Source of the DNA: Pelagicoccus mobilis
GTDB lineage: Bacteria > Verrucomicrobiota > Verrucomicrobiia > Opitutales > Opitutaceae
Length of the DNA stretch: 64,000 bases
Direction: 5' to 3'
Assembly: GCF_016595505.1 (NCBI RefSeq)
Contig: NZ_JAENIL010000045.1
Coordinates: 1-64,000 of the forward strand
Part shown: one piece after another, positions 1 through 8,253 of the stretch
Position numbering within the stretch: position 1 is the stretch's first letter
Layout: each line of letters begins with the position of its first letter
Made by a program: the position numbers and the translations under genes
Notes under the pieces: generated by a model
The model's database searches: none
Told to the model about the DNA's origin: nothing
The model's input: the letters and a program-made list of their open reading frames with translations, nothing else

Positions 1-18
1 CCGCGCTACGACGCTACC
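1..18 (-). repeat. REP-like hairpin repeat, cut by window edge
   Basis: On the minus strand the sequence after the LacI stop reads GGTAGCGTCGTAGCGCGG. It starts with the same GGTAG foot as the other repeats of this window and supplies the LacI stop codon. The rest is outside the window. Confidence 0.5.
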
Positions 19-1072
19 TTTTCGGCAACGTGTCGCCTTCAACCCAGATGCCGTCTACGAAGTGAGTGAGCGGGTCGGAAGGGATGCCTCGTTCGTTACG
101 GCATACTTGGTCTCCTAGAAGCTGGAGAGCGTGTTTGCCAATTTCCTCGGGGCGTTCGTCGATCCCGGCAATCCCTTCGCCTGGTAGTTGGCAGAGGACT
201 ACCATGCCGATTTCGCTACCTATGGAAACGCCTTTAGTTGCGAGCCTTTTTATGAGCTCTTTTTGATCGAAGGTGAGGCTAAACCCGCCTCCGGCGAAGA
301 TGATTACATCTGGACCGTGTTTTTTAACCCACTTGGCGATCGTATCCACCTCGAGCTCTGTAATCTTCAAAGGAGGAATCTGATTCTCCTCCGGTTCGAG
401 GGAGCTACGGGCATAAAATGCACCGAGTACCAGGCGCCCGTAGTCGACTTGGTTGGAAGGGTGGTCGCGAAGAACGAGGCCAACTTTCTTGTATCCACGC
501 TTATATGACTGAGAACAAGCGAGTGTGGTCGAACTGTGATGGTTGGACGCGATTTGATTGAAGCGAGGCGTATTAGTCGCTCGCCCGGTGTGTAGCGAAA
601 GGTACGAGTATTTATCCCATGGAAGTTCGAAGGGAAGAGGAGCTTCGTGCTCGGGAGGCAGAATCAAACCCTGGACTCCACGTGAGTCCAGAACGCGTTC
701 AAGCTGCTCCGGGCGGTTGGTGCCGTCCTGTATCAAGTTGTAGATTTCGATGGCGAAGCCGCTTTCTTTTGCCGCTTCACTTGCTCCTTTGTAAACGCGA
801 GCGAGCCAAGAGCGCTCCGAGTTCTGGGTATGCTTGTTGCTGAATGCGAGCAAACCAATGGAGGCCTGGAAGCGAGCTGGACTCCCGCGTCTCCGAGCTT
901 CCATCAGCGCGGTGGTGAGTGGATTGCGACGATAGCCAAGCTGCTTAGCGATGGAGTTAATCCGCGTAATCGTGTCGGCCGGGAGGGCTGGGTCTCTCTT
1001 CAATGCGCGCGAAACGGTCGATACATGGACCTCTGCGGCTTTCGCTACATCCTTGAGAGTGGGGGTTGCCAT
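14..1072 (-). CDS. LacI-family transcriptional regulator
   Basis: A 352-residue LacI/GalR-type repressor. Residues 5-27 (LKDVAKAAEVHVSTVSRALKR) form the classic LacI helix-turn-helix with the STVSRAL recognition helix, followed by a hinge and a periplasmic-binding-protein-like effector domain. The length is normal for the family. It probably senses a sugar and controls the minus-strand hydrolase block that lies upstream of it in the same orientation (1.2-13.8 kb); that link is inferred from position only. The last codons are AAA AGG TAG, where the TAG belongs to a GGTAGCG repeat that runs off the left edge of the window. No operator could be assigned with confidence. Confidence 0.93.
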   Translation of the reverse strand: MATPTLKDVAKAAEVHVSTVSRALKRDPALPADTITRINSIAKQLGYRRNPLTTALMEARRRGSPARFQASIGLLAFSNKHTQNSERSWLARVYKGASEAAKESGFAIEIYNLIQDGTNRPEQLERVLDSRGVQGLILPPEHEAPLPFELPWDKYSYLSLHTGRATNTPRFNQIASNHHSSTTLACSQSYKRGYKKVGLVLRDHPSNQVDYGRLVLGAFYARSSLEPEENQIPPLKITELEVDTIAKWVKKHGPDVIIFAGGGFSLTFDQKELIKRLATKGVSIGSEIGMVVLCQLPGEGIAGIDERPEEIGKHALQLLGDQVCRNERGIPSDPLTHFVDGIWVEGDTLPKR

Positions 1073-1090
1073 ACTGTGACTTGCGGAGGT

Positions 1091-1165
1091 GTTGGAGTAC
1101 CCGCTTTAGCGGGAATCGTCAATTTGAACGGGTGGGGGAGAACCCACTAAAGTGGGAACTCCAAC
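1091..1165. repeat. inverted pair of GGAGT-CCCGC hairpin repeats
   Basis: Two hairpins in opposite orientation: ACCCGC-TTTA-GCGGGA (1099-1114) and ACCCAC-TAAA-GTGGGA (1142-1157), with outer ends GTTGGAGT (1091-1098) and ACTCCAAC (1158-1165) complementary to each other. The stems differ but stay paired. Related copies are at 54151-54214. Lies between the LacI start and the next gene. Confidence 0.8.
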
Positions 1166-1195
1166 CTCGGGTTGTGCCGGTGGGGTTTAGTATTC

Positions 1196-3355
1196 TTACT
1201 TTTCCTGGCGGTTGGTTTTGATGAAGAAGGGGGGCGTTTCGACGATGTCGATTTTCAGGCTTCTACTAAAGCTCGGTTTGAGCGGATTGTCCAACGCTTC
1301 CTCGTTTGCCCTGATTTTGGCGTGCGACCAGTTTTCCAGGTCTTGACTGACGAGCACCTCGTATTCGTAGCGAGGAGAAGCATTTAGCTGAAGCTGGCTG
1401 GAGCGTCCTGACTCGGAGGAGTGCCAAAGATAGGTTTCGGCTACCGGGTGGGAGTCGGGATTGATCTCGTAGAAATCGTTGCTAGCTGGTTCGAACTCGA
1501 CTGTAACGGTGTGATCCGCCGCTATTTTGGGAAAGTGGATGGTCTGGATACGACCTTGAGGGATACCGTTTATACTCACCTCTTTGATCCTGTATCCATC
1601 ATCTGGAACGACGCTGATATAACGGTCCATCCCCTCTGGAGTCACTAGAGTTGGAGTTGCGGGACTGAGCGAGCCTCCGCTGCTATGTGAAGGAGTGATG
1701 GTGTGAAACGTTCCCTCCGTTGTGAAGGTGATGTTTTCGGTTGTATTTGGATCAATGTCGAAGAACTCGGCGTGGTTTTCCTGCGTAATGATGGTGTCGC
1801 CTGCTACGATGTTAACAAAGCGTATGTTGCGGATCATGGCCTTAACCCCGTCGTGCTCGAAACCTTTGATAGGGTTGCGGAAGCGTTCGCCATTATTGAG
1901 ACGAAAGTCTGACTCGAGAAGAATGTTGCGGAAGGTGAAGTCTTTGATTTCGCCGGGATTGTTTCGATCCCACTCATCATTGGCCTCGTGTTTGATGGTC
2001 ATGTGCACGAGCACGCCGAATCCATCCTCGCCGTAGATGTTCTCGATCAGGTTGTCGGTGAGATTGACGCCTTGCTGGAGTACGGATCCGATCACGCCCA
2101 CGTTTCGCTTGTTGGCGTCACCGTGGGCCTCGGAGTGGATGATGTAGAAACGGTCGTAGTGGGTGTGGCCGGTGCCGAGATTATTCCAGCCCAGTTGGCC
2201 GATTGCCCCATTACGGGGCATCCAGAAGACGCAGTTCCTCATGGTGTGACGTCCGCGGGCGTAGTCATAGTCATCGCTAGTCCGTATGAAGAGTTCCTCC
2301 GCGAAAGAGTCCTCGGAGGGGCGCACGCCATCCATGTTAGAAGCGAATCCGATGATTTTGAGATTCCGGATGTTGGTGCGTCTAGAAGAAGGGATCGTGT
2401 GATGGGTTGGGTTTACGATGACGATGCCCTCGAAGGTGGAGTCCTCAGATCCGAGGAAATTCATGTAGGCTTCCTTGCGTAGGTCGCCCTCGCGGCGAAT
2501 GGCGTGCCACCAGAGATCGTCGCCTGTGAAGATGCCGCGTCCGTAGAGCTTGAGGTTATCTTTGCCTTGAGCCCAGACGCCGCCGCGGATGTAAGCACCG
2601 CCGGCGGCATAGATGGCTTGACCGTTTTTGCTGTAGCGAAGCTGAGCTCCGTTGTGGTTGAGGTCGACCTTTTGGCCTTCGACCGGATCGTAGAGCGGAT
2701 AGCGTTTGGCGAGATCGTAGTCGCCGGGTGGAAAATAGATGATATCGGCGGCTGCGAGCTCTTGGTTGCTAACCTCATCCGAATAGATTACGGTGCCAGA
2801 CGCATCGGGATCCGGAATGTCGCTTTCCGGTTTGTCGGCGAAGAGAACCATTCCGTGTTTCACGTGCTTGGTTCCGTTGCCTCCGTCGTCACGGTTGTCG
2901 TCAGAGAAGTAGTTGATGCTTAAATACTCGATTCGGTCGTCGAGGTTTGTCAGGCGGAAACGGACGGTTCGACCGTCGAAGTAGTAGGGATTGATGCCAT
3001 AGCTTTTCGGTGAGATTTCGACGCGGGAGGCTTCGGTGCCGAAGTCTTTTGTGACTTCGATATCGATCGTACCCGTGAATGAGAACTGAACGAAGGAAAA
3101 GCTCCGATCCTCGAAGAGGCCGGTTACGCCATCGTTGTCGTCGAATTCGGAGGAAACCGCGTCTGGAATACGGTTCAGGTTCGGCTTTGTCCCATGAACG
3201 AAAGCGGTCGTCGTCTGACCGTCGTGGAGGAACTTCGCTGAGTAGTATTCAGATTTTGGTGCTGTTTCTGGCCATGGGTAGGTTACGAGCGAAGCGTGTA
3301 GAGTGTGGAGTGCGAAGTGTAGAGTGATGAAAAGGAGGGTGAATAGGGGGCGCAT
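1196..3355 (-). CDS. secreted GH49/GH28-clan beta-helix glycoside hydrolase
   Basis: About 719 residues. The start at 3355 (MRPLFTLLF) is preferred over an upstream ATG because it begins a signal peptide ending near ALHTLHAS. An N-terminal beta-sandwich (roughly residues 25-190) precedes a right-handed parallel beta-helix. Motifs NMDGVRP, TSDDYDY and FWMPRNGAIGQLGW resemble the DD-containing catalytic region of GH49 dextranases, clan GH-N with GH28 polygalacturonases. It would cleave glycan chains outside the cytoplasm; the substrate cannot be read from sequence. The C-terminus (YEVLVSQDLENW region) resembles the C-terminal beta-domain of the paralogue at 12045-13814. The signal peptide contains a heptanucleotide array. 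Confidence 0.75.
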   Translation of the reverse strand: MRPLFTLLFITLHFALHTLHASLVTYPWPETAPKSEYYSAKFLHDGQTTTAFVHGTKPNLNRIPDAVSSEFDDNDGVTGLFEDRSFSFVQFSFTGTIDIEVTKDFGTEASRVEISPKSYGINPYYFDGRTVRFRLTNLDDRIEYLSINYFSDDNRDDGGNGTKHVKHGMVLFADKPESDIPDPDASGTVIYSDEVSNQELAAADIIYFPPGDYDLAKRYPLYDPVEGQKVDLNHNGAQLRYSKNGQAIYAAGGAYIRGGVWAQGKDNLKLYGRGIFTGDDLWWHAIRREGDLRKEAYMNFLGSEDSTFEGIVIVNPTHHTIPSSRRTNIRNLKIIGFASNMDGVRPSEDSFAEELFIRTSDDYDYARGRHTMRNCVFWMPRNGAIGQLGWNNLGTGHTHYDRFYIIHSEAHGDANKRNVGVIGSVLQQGVNLTDNLIENIYGEDGFGVLVHMTIKHEANDEWDRNNPGEIKDFTFRNILLESDFRLNNGERFRNPIKGFEHDGVKAMIRNIRFVNIVAGDTIITQENHAEFFDIDPNTTENITFTTEGTFHTITPSHSSGGSLSPATPTLVTPEGMDRYISVVPDDGYRIKEVSINGIPQGRIQTIHFPKIAADHTVTVEFEPASNDFYEINPDSHPVAETYLWHSSESGRSSQLQLNASPRYEYEVLVSQDLENWSHAKIRANEEALDNPLKPSFSRSLKIDIVETPPFFIKTNRQEK
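3292..3326 (-). repeat. heptanucleotide array in signal-peptide codons
   Basis: Five consecutive 7-nt units on the coding (minus) strand of type CACTCTA/CACTTCG/CACTCCA, covering codons of the signal peptide hydrophobic core of the GH49-like gene. Confidence 0.75.
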
Positions 3356-3366
3356 TGGGAGGTCAT

Positions 3367-3423
3367 GTGGGAGCGTGCTTGTCACGCGAAAATTGGGAGA
3401 TCGCGTGACGAGCACGCTCCCAC
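3367..3423. repeat. long inverted repeat (paired GTGGGA-CTTGT hairpins)
   Basis: Arms 3367-3389 and 3401-3423 are complementary over 23 bases with one mismatch, separated by 11 bases. Each arm is itself a hairpin, GCGTG-CTTGT-CACGC on the left. Same family as 9656-9715 and the single unit at 39065-39089. Lies between a gene start and the upstream gene's stop. Confidence 0.8.
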
Positions 3424-3430
3424 GTTAGGT

Positions 3431-5020
3431 TTAGAAAATAATATAGATCGTTCCGAGGATGGCGATGAAGAGCCACCACCAGAAGGCGAAGCGCTTGTAG
3501 AGAGGGAGCGTGCGCTCGTCTATCTCGTCGAGGCTGGCCTTGGTCTGCTGGAGGATCTCGAGTTTCTCAGGAGGTGGGGGAGGCGTGAGGTAGCTCACTG
3601 TGAACATAATTCCTGTGCAGATGAGGAAGAAGATCGGTAGGATCTCATAGAAGTGCCATGCCATCAGCCACTCAGGCATGTAGGGATTGAGGGCAGGTAT
3701 TCCTGATCCCAATACGTAAACGATCCCTAGGACGACCCCCATGGCGAGGGTAGCGAAGGCTCCTTGGTGGTTTACGCGTTTGGAAAATCGGCCGAAGATG
3801 AAGCAAACTCCGATTGGCATGAATACGAAGCCAGTTAGGCGAAGCACAAATACGTAGATTGATCCGAGATTCGCGAAGTACGGTGCGGCTAGCATTCCCC
3901 ACAGCATGAGACAGGCAGCGGTCCATTTCCCGACTTTGAGAGCTTGTTTCTCATTGAGATTCTTGTGGAAAACGGCGGGCCAGATATCGAGAGCGACCAC
4001 ACTGGAGATTGCGGTTACATTGGAGTCGGCCGAGGACATGAGAGCGGCGAGCAAGCCAGCGAGCACCAGACCTGAGATTCCGGGCCATAGCAGATCGGAG
4101 ATAAGCATTGCGTAAGTGGCATCGCCAGTGGCGTCAGCGCCGTAGAGCTTGTAAGCGATGATGCCGGGGAGAGCAAAGAGGGGGATTGAGAGCAATTTCA
4201 GGTAAGCACTGAAGAGCATGCCACCTTTAGCGTTTCGTACATCTTTCGCTCCCAGTGCGCGCTGGATGATGTGGATACTACAGAACGCAAAGAATGCTGA
4301 GTGGATTGCGATCCCCAAAAATGCGGTGTAGGGCATGGCCGAGCCGCGTGGCTGGATGAGTTCGAACTTCTCGGGAAACTCCTGCATGAGCGCTCCCATG
4401 CCGCCGACTTTGTTGAGACCAATGGCGGTGATGGCGAGACCTCCGCCGACGAGTAGGCAAACCTGGATAACGTCAGTTTTAACAACTGAGGTTAGGCCTC
4501 CAAGAACTGAATACGTGCCGACGGTGAGGCCAATTAGGATGGTGGCCATTGGAAGGTGTTCCGCATCGAGTCCGAAGAGCCCCAGCACGGCCAAGCCACC
4601 GATATAGAAGCCCGTTGGCATGTTGAGGAGCATCTGAGCCAGGTAAGTGCCACCAAAGATAAACTTGGTACCGCTGGAGTAGCGTTTCTCCATGAACTCA
4701 GGCATGGTGTAGAGGCGACTGCGAATGTAGAGCGGGATGAAGAAGACCGCGGAGATGCTGAGCAGGAGGGCACCGATCAAGTCGTTGTTGATCGCTCCGA
4801 AACCGATCTGGTGAGCAAGGCCATTGCCGCTCATGAATTGGGTGATCGATATATTGGTCGCGAAAACGGACGCTCCAATCGCGAACCAACTGAACTTACG
4901 TCCTCCGAGAAAATAGCCTTCTTGGGACTTTGATTCTTTGCGGCCGACGTAGAGGCCGTAGGAAGTGATGGCTACGAGGTAGCCGACCACGATGATGAGG
5001 TCGAGGACTTGGCGTGACAT
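3431..5020 (-). CDS. sodium:solute symporter (SSS family)
   Basis: A 529-residue inner-membrane carrier of the SSS/SGLT family with about 13-14 hydrophobic segments. Diagnostic stretches are the N-terminal YGLYVGRKE and EGYFLGGRKFSW motif, ATNISITQFMSGNG, and the HIIQRALGAKD loop typical of sugar-type SSS members. It likely imports a monosaccharide or short oligosaccharide with sodium. It sits between two secreted hydrolase genes in the same direction, so it probably takes up their product. It is paralogous to the symporter at 51521-53107 (shared LGGKSFGWVLIG and IQILQRALGAK regions). The substrate is unknown. Confidence 0.92.
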   Translation of the reverse strand: MSRQVLDLIIVVGYLVAITSYGLYVGRKESKSQEGYFLGGRKFSWFAIGASVFATNISITQFMSGNGLAHQIGFGAINNDLIGALLLSISAVFFIPLYIRSRLYTMPEFMEKRYSSGTKFIFGGTYLAQMLLNMPTGFYIGGLAVLGLFGLDAEHLPMATILIGLTVGTYSVLGGLTSVVKTDVIQVCLLVGGGLAITAIGLNKVGGMGALMQEFPEKFELIQPRGSAMPYTAFLGIAIHSAFFAFCSIHIIQRALGAKDVRNAKGGMLFSAYLKLLSIPLFALPGIIAYKLYGADATGDATYAMLISDLLWPGISGLVLAGLLAALMSSADSNVTAISSVVALDIWPAVFHKNLNEKQALKVGKWTAACLMLWGMLAAPYFANLGSIYVFVLRLTGFVFMPIGVCFIFGRFSKRVNHQGAFATLAMGVVLGIVYVLGSGIPALNPYMPEWLMAWHFYEILPIFFLICTGIMFTVSYLTPPPPPEKLEILQQTKASLDEIDERTLPLYKRFAFWWWLFIAILGTIYIIF

Positions 5021-5040
5021 GGATTAGGCGTTGATTGATT

Positions 5041-5074
5041 TTGCCCACGAAGGACACAAAGGGAGCACGAAGTT
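5041..5074. repeat. CCCACGAAGG dispersed repeat
   Basis: TTGCCCACGAAGGACACAAA followed by GGGAGCACGAAG. Closely similar copies lie at 35300-35330, 49919-49950 and 59355-59389, always between genes. Confidence 0.7.
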
Positions 5075-5082
5075 ATTGAGTG

Positions 5083-6636
5083 CTATCGGAGTAAGAGGAT
5101 TTTTCCTGTGCGGGGTCCGAGAGACAGGGTGGTCGATGCTGGAGTTTTGATTGTAGGATCGATGAGAGTTTTTTCTGTATCCGGAAGTTGGATTGGGTTG
5201 GACTGCTCGGCACTTGGATTGACGAGAACAATGCCGTTTTCGAAGCGGCGTATAAAAACGGAGCTGTTAGGAATGCGGTAACCGAGGGCGTCACTCGAGA
5301 GGCGCGTTTCGATTGGATGACCGATGTCCCAGGTGAAGCAGTCGTAGATGTGCAGCTGCGGTTTGTCGTCGATCATGGCGATGGGGCAGCTACCGAGTTT
5401 TGTGTAGATGCTGCCGTCTGGCTCGACCTTGACGCCCATCAGGTAGGAGGCGTAGCCGTAGTTGATGAGACGCTCGCGTTCGTTGTGGGGGAGACGGGCG
5501 AATTTCAGATTGTCGATGCCACCGTCAAACATGAGGGGGCGAGCGTTGACCTTGAGTTCACCCATGAGCATGAGGCTTTGCAGGTGCTCGATCCATTCGT
5601 CTTCGGGAACCCACATGAAGTTTTTGCCGGAGCCTCCGCCGTATCCCCAGTGCGCATACATGTTTTCCATGGCGAAGCCGTCGAGAGGACGGGGAAGGTG
5701 CTCGGAAGGGAGCAGCATTTGAAGTCGCGGTGAGTCCGGTGACTGGGGAAACTCCATATTGTTTGCCCAGATTGTGGGCCATTCACCGGTGACGTCGCGG
5801 TAGCGGTTTTGAATCCAGGTGATGGCTTTCTCGGTTTCTTCCGCGAGATCATCTTCTGAGTAAGGACTCCAGGTTTGGAAGTTCCATTGACGCCCGGAGT
5901 TCATGGGGACTGTTTCGCCTCCAAGCGTGTAGCTGGCGAAGTTGCCCATTAGAATATCGATCCAAGTGGCGGCATCGTTTTCGCGATTGTGTTTCAGGGC
6001 TTCTTCTAGGACCTCTTGCCAACGAAGTCGCGAGGCGGTGTCGTGACGCAGTGCGAGTTTGCCGTTTCGAATCTTGGTCTTCGAACCAACAACGGGGGCG
6101 AGGATGCTTGCTCCCTTCGAGTGAGCGCTTGCGGTACTGTTGTCCCAAGCGCGTTCTACTGTGACTTGCTTGCCTGTAGCGGAGGTGATCCGCATCCATT
6201 CGTCTTCTACGCGAAGCCAGACATCGGTTTCGTTGAGCGTACTGTTGTCGGGGAGTGTGCCGTATAGGTTTGCGACTTTGAAGGTCGTTGTATCTGGGGC
6301 GATAGGTTCTGCCAGTTCCCCTAGGAGATAGTGTAGAACTTGATCACGTTGTCCGTTTTCGATGGTTTCTCTGGCCTCAGAACCGACGGTCCAGCGTCCA
6401 ACGTAGCGGACGTATTCGAAGTCTGGATCCAGCGTTTTTGTGTGCTGGGCGATATCTTTGGAGACTTCGATGGAGCCAAAATAGGCGTCGAAGTGATCTG
6501 TGAGTATCTTTGCTCGTTGCTTGTCGATAGGGAACTCGACTCCGAACTCTATTGCGTAGAGCGGGTAGGGAGTGGATTTAGAGGAAGTGTAGAGTGTGAC
6601 GTGTAGAGTGAAGAGTAGAAGGATTGAGAGTTTCAT
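5083..6636 (-). CDS. secreted putative glycosidase, GHL15-like
   Basis: About 517 residues. The start at 6636 (MKLSILLLF) opens a signal peptide; longer readings upstream are basic, low-complexity and run through a repeat, so they are unlikely. The body has an alpha/beta-barrel look: YVRYVGRWTVGSE, WIDILMGNFASYTLGG, WPTIWANNMEF, FAMENMYAHWGYGGGSG, LMFDGGIDN and YLMGVKVEPDGSIYTKLG, ending in a short beta-domain. This pattern fits the hypothetical glycoside hydrolase group GHL15 as I remember it; no enzyme activity can be claimed. It lies between a symporter and a GH43 gene, supporting a role in glycan breakdown. A heptanucleotide array lies in the signal peptide codons. Confidence 0.55.
   Translation of the reverse strand: MKLSILLLFTLHVTLYTSSKSTPYPLYAIEFGVEFPIDKQRAKILTDHFDAYFGSIEVSKDIAQHTKTLDPDFEYVRYVGRWTVGSEARETIENGQRDQVLHYLLGELAEPIAPDTTTFKVANLYGTLPDNSTLNETDVWLRVEDEWMRITSATGKQVTVERAWDNSTASAHSKGASILAPVVGSKTKIRNGKLALRHDTASRLRWQEVLEEALKHNRENDAATWIDILMGNFASYTLGGETVPMNSGRQWNFQTWSPYSEDDLAEETEKAITWIQNRYRDVTGEWPTIWANNMEFPQSPDSPRLQMLLPSEHLPRPLDGFAMENMYAHWGYGGGSGKNFMWVPEDEWIEHLQSLMLMGELKVNARPLMFDGGIDNLKFARLPHNERERLINYGYASYLMGVKVEPDGSIYTKLGSCPIAMIDDKPQLHIYDCFTWDIGHPIETRLSSDALGYRIPNSSVFIRRFENGIVLVNPSAEQSNPIQLPDTEKTLIDPTIKTPASTTLSLGPRTGKILLLR
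6583..6610 (-). repeat. heptanucleotide array in signal-peptide codons
   Basis: Four 7-nt units on the minus strand (CACTCTA, CACGTCA, CACTCTA, CACTTCC) inside the signal peptide of the GHL15-like gene. Confidence 0.75.
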
Positions 6637-6645
6637 AATTCCAAA

Positions 6646-6718
6646 GGTAGGGTCCGACCGCCGGACGGACCGTGAAGTTTGTAGAGGTGAGTGGCGTGCC
6701 CGGCGGTCACGCCCTACC
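6646..6718. repeat. BIME-like inverted pair of GGTAGGG hairpins
   Basis: Plus-strand unit 6646-6671: GGTAG foot, stem GGTCCG/CGGACC, loop ACCGCCGGA. Minus-strand unit 6693-6718: GGTAG foot, stem GGCGTG/CACGCC, loop ACCGCCGGG. The TAG of the second foot is the stop codon of the GH43 gene at 6714. Confidence 0.85.
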
Positions 6719-8204
6719 ACCCTTTGTACTGGTAGTTGCGGAAGGTGGCTTGGCCTTGTCCGGCAGCGAAGAGAATGATGCGTTGGACGGATTCGGTGGA
6801 GAGTCCAGCTCCCCATGGGTGTTTCTTCCAAGTGGTGCCGTCGGAACTGTAGAAGAAGTCTACGTCGTGGTTGTTGTTGCGTACTTTGAGCCAGACCTTG
6901 CCGTCGGGGAAAGTGTCGGGAGCCTCTGGCATTCCGCGGCGAGGGTGGATGACTTCTCCGTCGTCGAGTTGAAGGCCCACAAATCCGTGGGAACTTTGCA
7001 TGCCAATACCTGCAATCGTCCCAGAAGGCGCTTCGACTTGGACTGTGAGCTCGTAACTCTCGTGCGTTGGAAGCTGACAAACTCGGGTGGCGTTTTGAGC
7101 GGAGTCACCTTTGGCCTGTATCTTAAGTTTGCCATTGCCGGAGCGTATCCGTGTTTTGAAGTCAGGCATGGTTTCCATGAGATCCCACTGGATGGCGAGA
7201 CTCTCGCTTTGAAAGTCGTCCGAAAGCGGCATACCGTGGCCCACATTTTCGCCGGGTGGAGCGGGGATGGCGTCTCCTGGACTGTAGTCATCTTTGATTT
7301 GCGGCCAGCCGTCATCGGTCCAGTCGATGGGGAGCATGAGGGTGTTGCGGCCACCGGAGCGTCGCTCTTTAGCGATGCCGTGGTAGAGCATCCACCAGGA
7401 GCCGCCGGTGGCTTCGATGATTGTGCCATGACCTTGGGACCAGAATGGTTCGTCGCGATGCTCTGTGCGGAGAAGAGGGGAGGCGGGATCGTTTTCCCAA
7501 GGCCCGCGAGGGTCGCGAGCCCGCGCGACCACGACCATATGACTGGTGGAGGGACCCGCTGTGCCACCCAATGCCGAGACGAGGTAACACCAATCGTCAC
7601 GCCAGAAAAACTTAGGGCTTTCCAGGCACTCGCATTCGATTGTCCAATCACTCGGAATTTCCCAGCTGTGGTAGGCGGTTTCGAGGTCTGCGGTGACGGC
7701 TGTTCCGTCAGCGGTTAACGGCGCGTAGCGTCCTTTGTTGACGAATACGTAACGTTGACCGTCTGGACCGACGACGTGACCGGGGTCGATGCCTCCAATT
7801 TTCAGATCGATCGGTTCGCTCCAGGGGCCTGCCGGATGGTCTGCGGTGGTGACGTAGTTTGAGAAACTGACTTTCCCGTCGACGTCTTTGAGACGAAGGG
7901 GAAGGTAGAGGTAGTATTTGCCCTCATGATACACGAGGTCGGTAGCCCAGATTTCACCGAGTCCGGCAAGGGAGTCGACGCGTGCGAGCGGACGCCAGTT
8001 CACGAGATCGCGGCTGTGCCAAATGATCGGTCCGCGACGATCATGTTCGCAATGCGATAGGTAGTAGTCTTCTCCGACGCGGAGGACAGTCGGATCGTGA
8101 TAGTGACCGGCGAGTATCGGATTCTGGTAGGTGCCGCCAGCTACGGTTGGGAGGAGGATGAGGTAGAAGGTGTGGAGTATGAAAAGGGCTAGGGGTATTT
8201 TCAT
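6714..8204 (-). CDS. secreted GH43 family glycosidase
   Basis: A 496-residue protein with a signal peptide (MKIPLALFILHTFYLILL). The five-bladed beta-propeller of GH43 starts at about residue 25: NPILAGHYHDPTVLRVGEDYYL carries the catalytic-base Asp, and IWATDLVYHEGKYYLYLPL and WSQGHGTIIEATGGSWWMLYHG are typical later blades. A C-terminal beta-sandwich of about 180 residues (GIGMQSSHGFVGLQL, VDFFYSSDGTTW) resembles the GH43 C-terminal or DUF1349-type domain. GH43 enzymes are beta-xylosidases, alpha-L-arabinofuranosidases or beta-1,3-galactanases; which one is not decided here. It ends KGW-stop where GGTAGGGC of a hairpin repeat supplies TAG. Confidence 0.88.
   Translation of the reverse strand: MKIPLALFILHTFYLILLPTVAGGTYQNPILAGHYHDPTVLRVGEDYYLSHCEHDRRGPIIWHSRDLVNWRPLARVDSLAGLGEIWATDLVYHEGKYYLYLPLRLKDVDGKVSFSNYVTTADHPAGPWSEPIDLKIGGIDPGHVVGPDGQRYVFVNKGRYAPLTADGTAVTADLETAYHSWEIPSDWTIECECLESPKFFWRDDWCYLVSALGGTAGPSTSHMVVVARARDPRGPWENDPASPLLRTEHRDEPFWSQGHGTIIEATGGSWWMLYHGIAKERRSGGRNTLMLPIDWTDDGWPQIKDDYSPGDAIPAPPGENVGHGMPLSDDFQSESLAIQWDLMETMPDFKTRIRSGNGKLKIQAKGDSAQNATRVCQLPTHESYELTVQVEAPSGTIAGIGMQSSHGFVGLQLDDGEVIHPRRGMPEAPDTFPDGKVWLKVRNNNHDVDFFYSSDGTTWKKHPWGAGLSTESVQRIILFAAGQGQATFRNYQYKGW
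8154..8181 (-). repeat. heptanucleotide array in signal-peptide codons
   Basis: Four 7-nt units on the minus strand (CATACTC, CACACCT, TCTACCT, CATCCTC) inside the GH43 signal peptide. Confidence 0.65.
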
Positions 8205-8228
8205 GTGGGGGGGGCGGGTTGTGTTAGG

Positions 8229-8253
8229 GGTGCCGCGGCGGGTCCGCCCTACC
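8229..8253 (-). repeat. GGTAGGGC repeat carrying a stop codon
   Basis: Minus strand GGTAGGGCGGACCCGCCGCG. Short GC-rich imperfect palindrome whose TAG is the stop of the sulfatase gene at 8249. Confidence 0.6.

Noticed and set aside
6672-7718. Long open frame on the plus strand opposite the GH43 gene
   Set aside because: It is antisense to a well-supported GH43 gene, has no recognisable motif, and arises from the high GC of third codon positions in the real gene.
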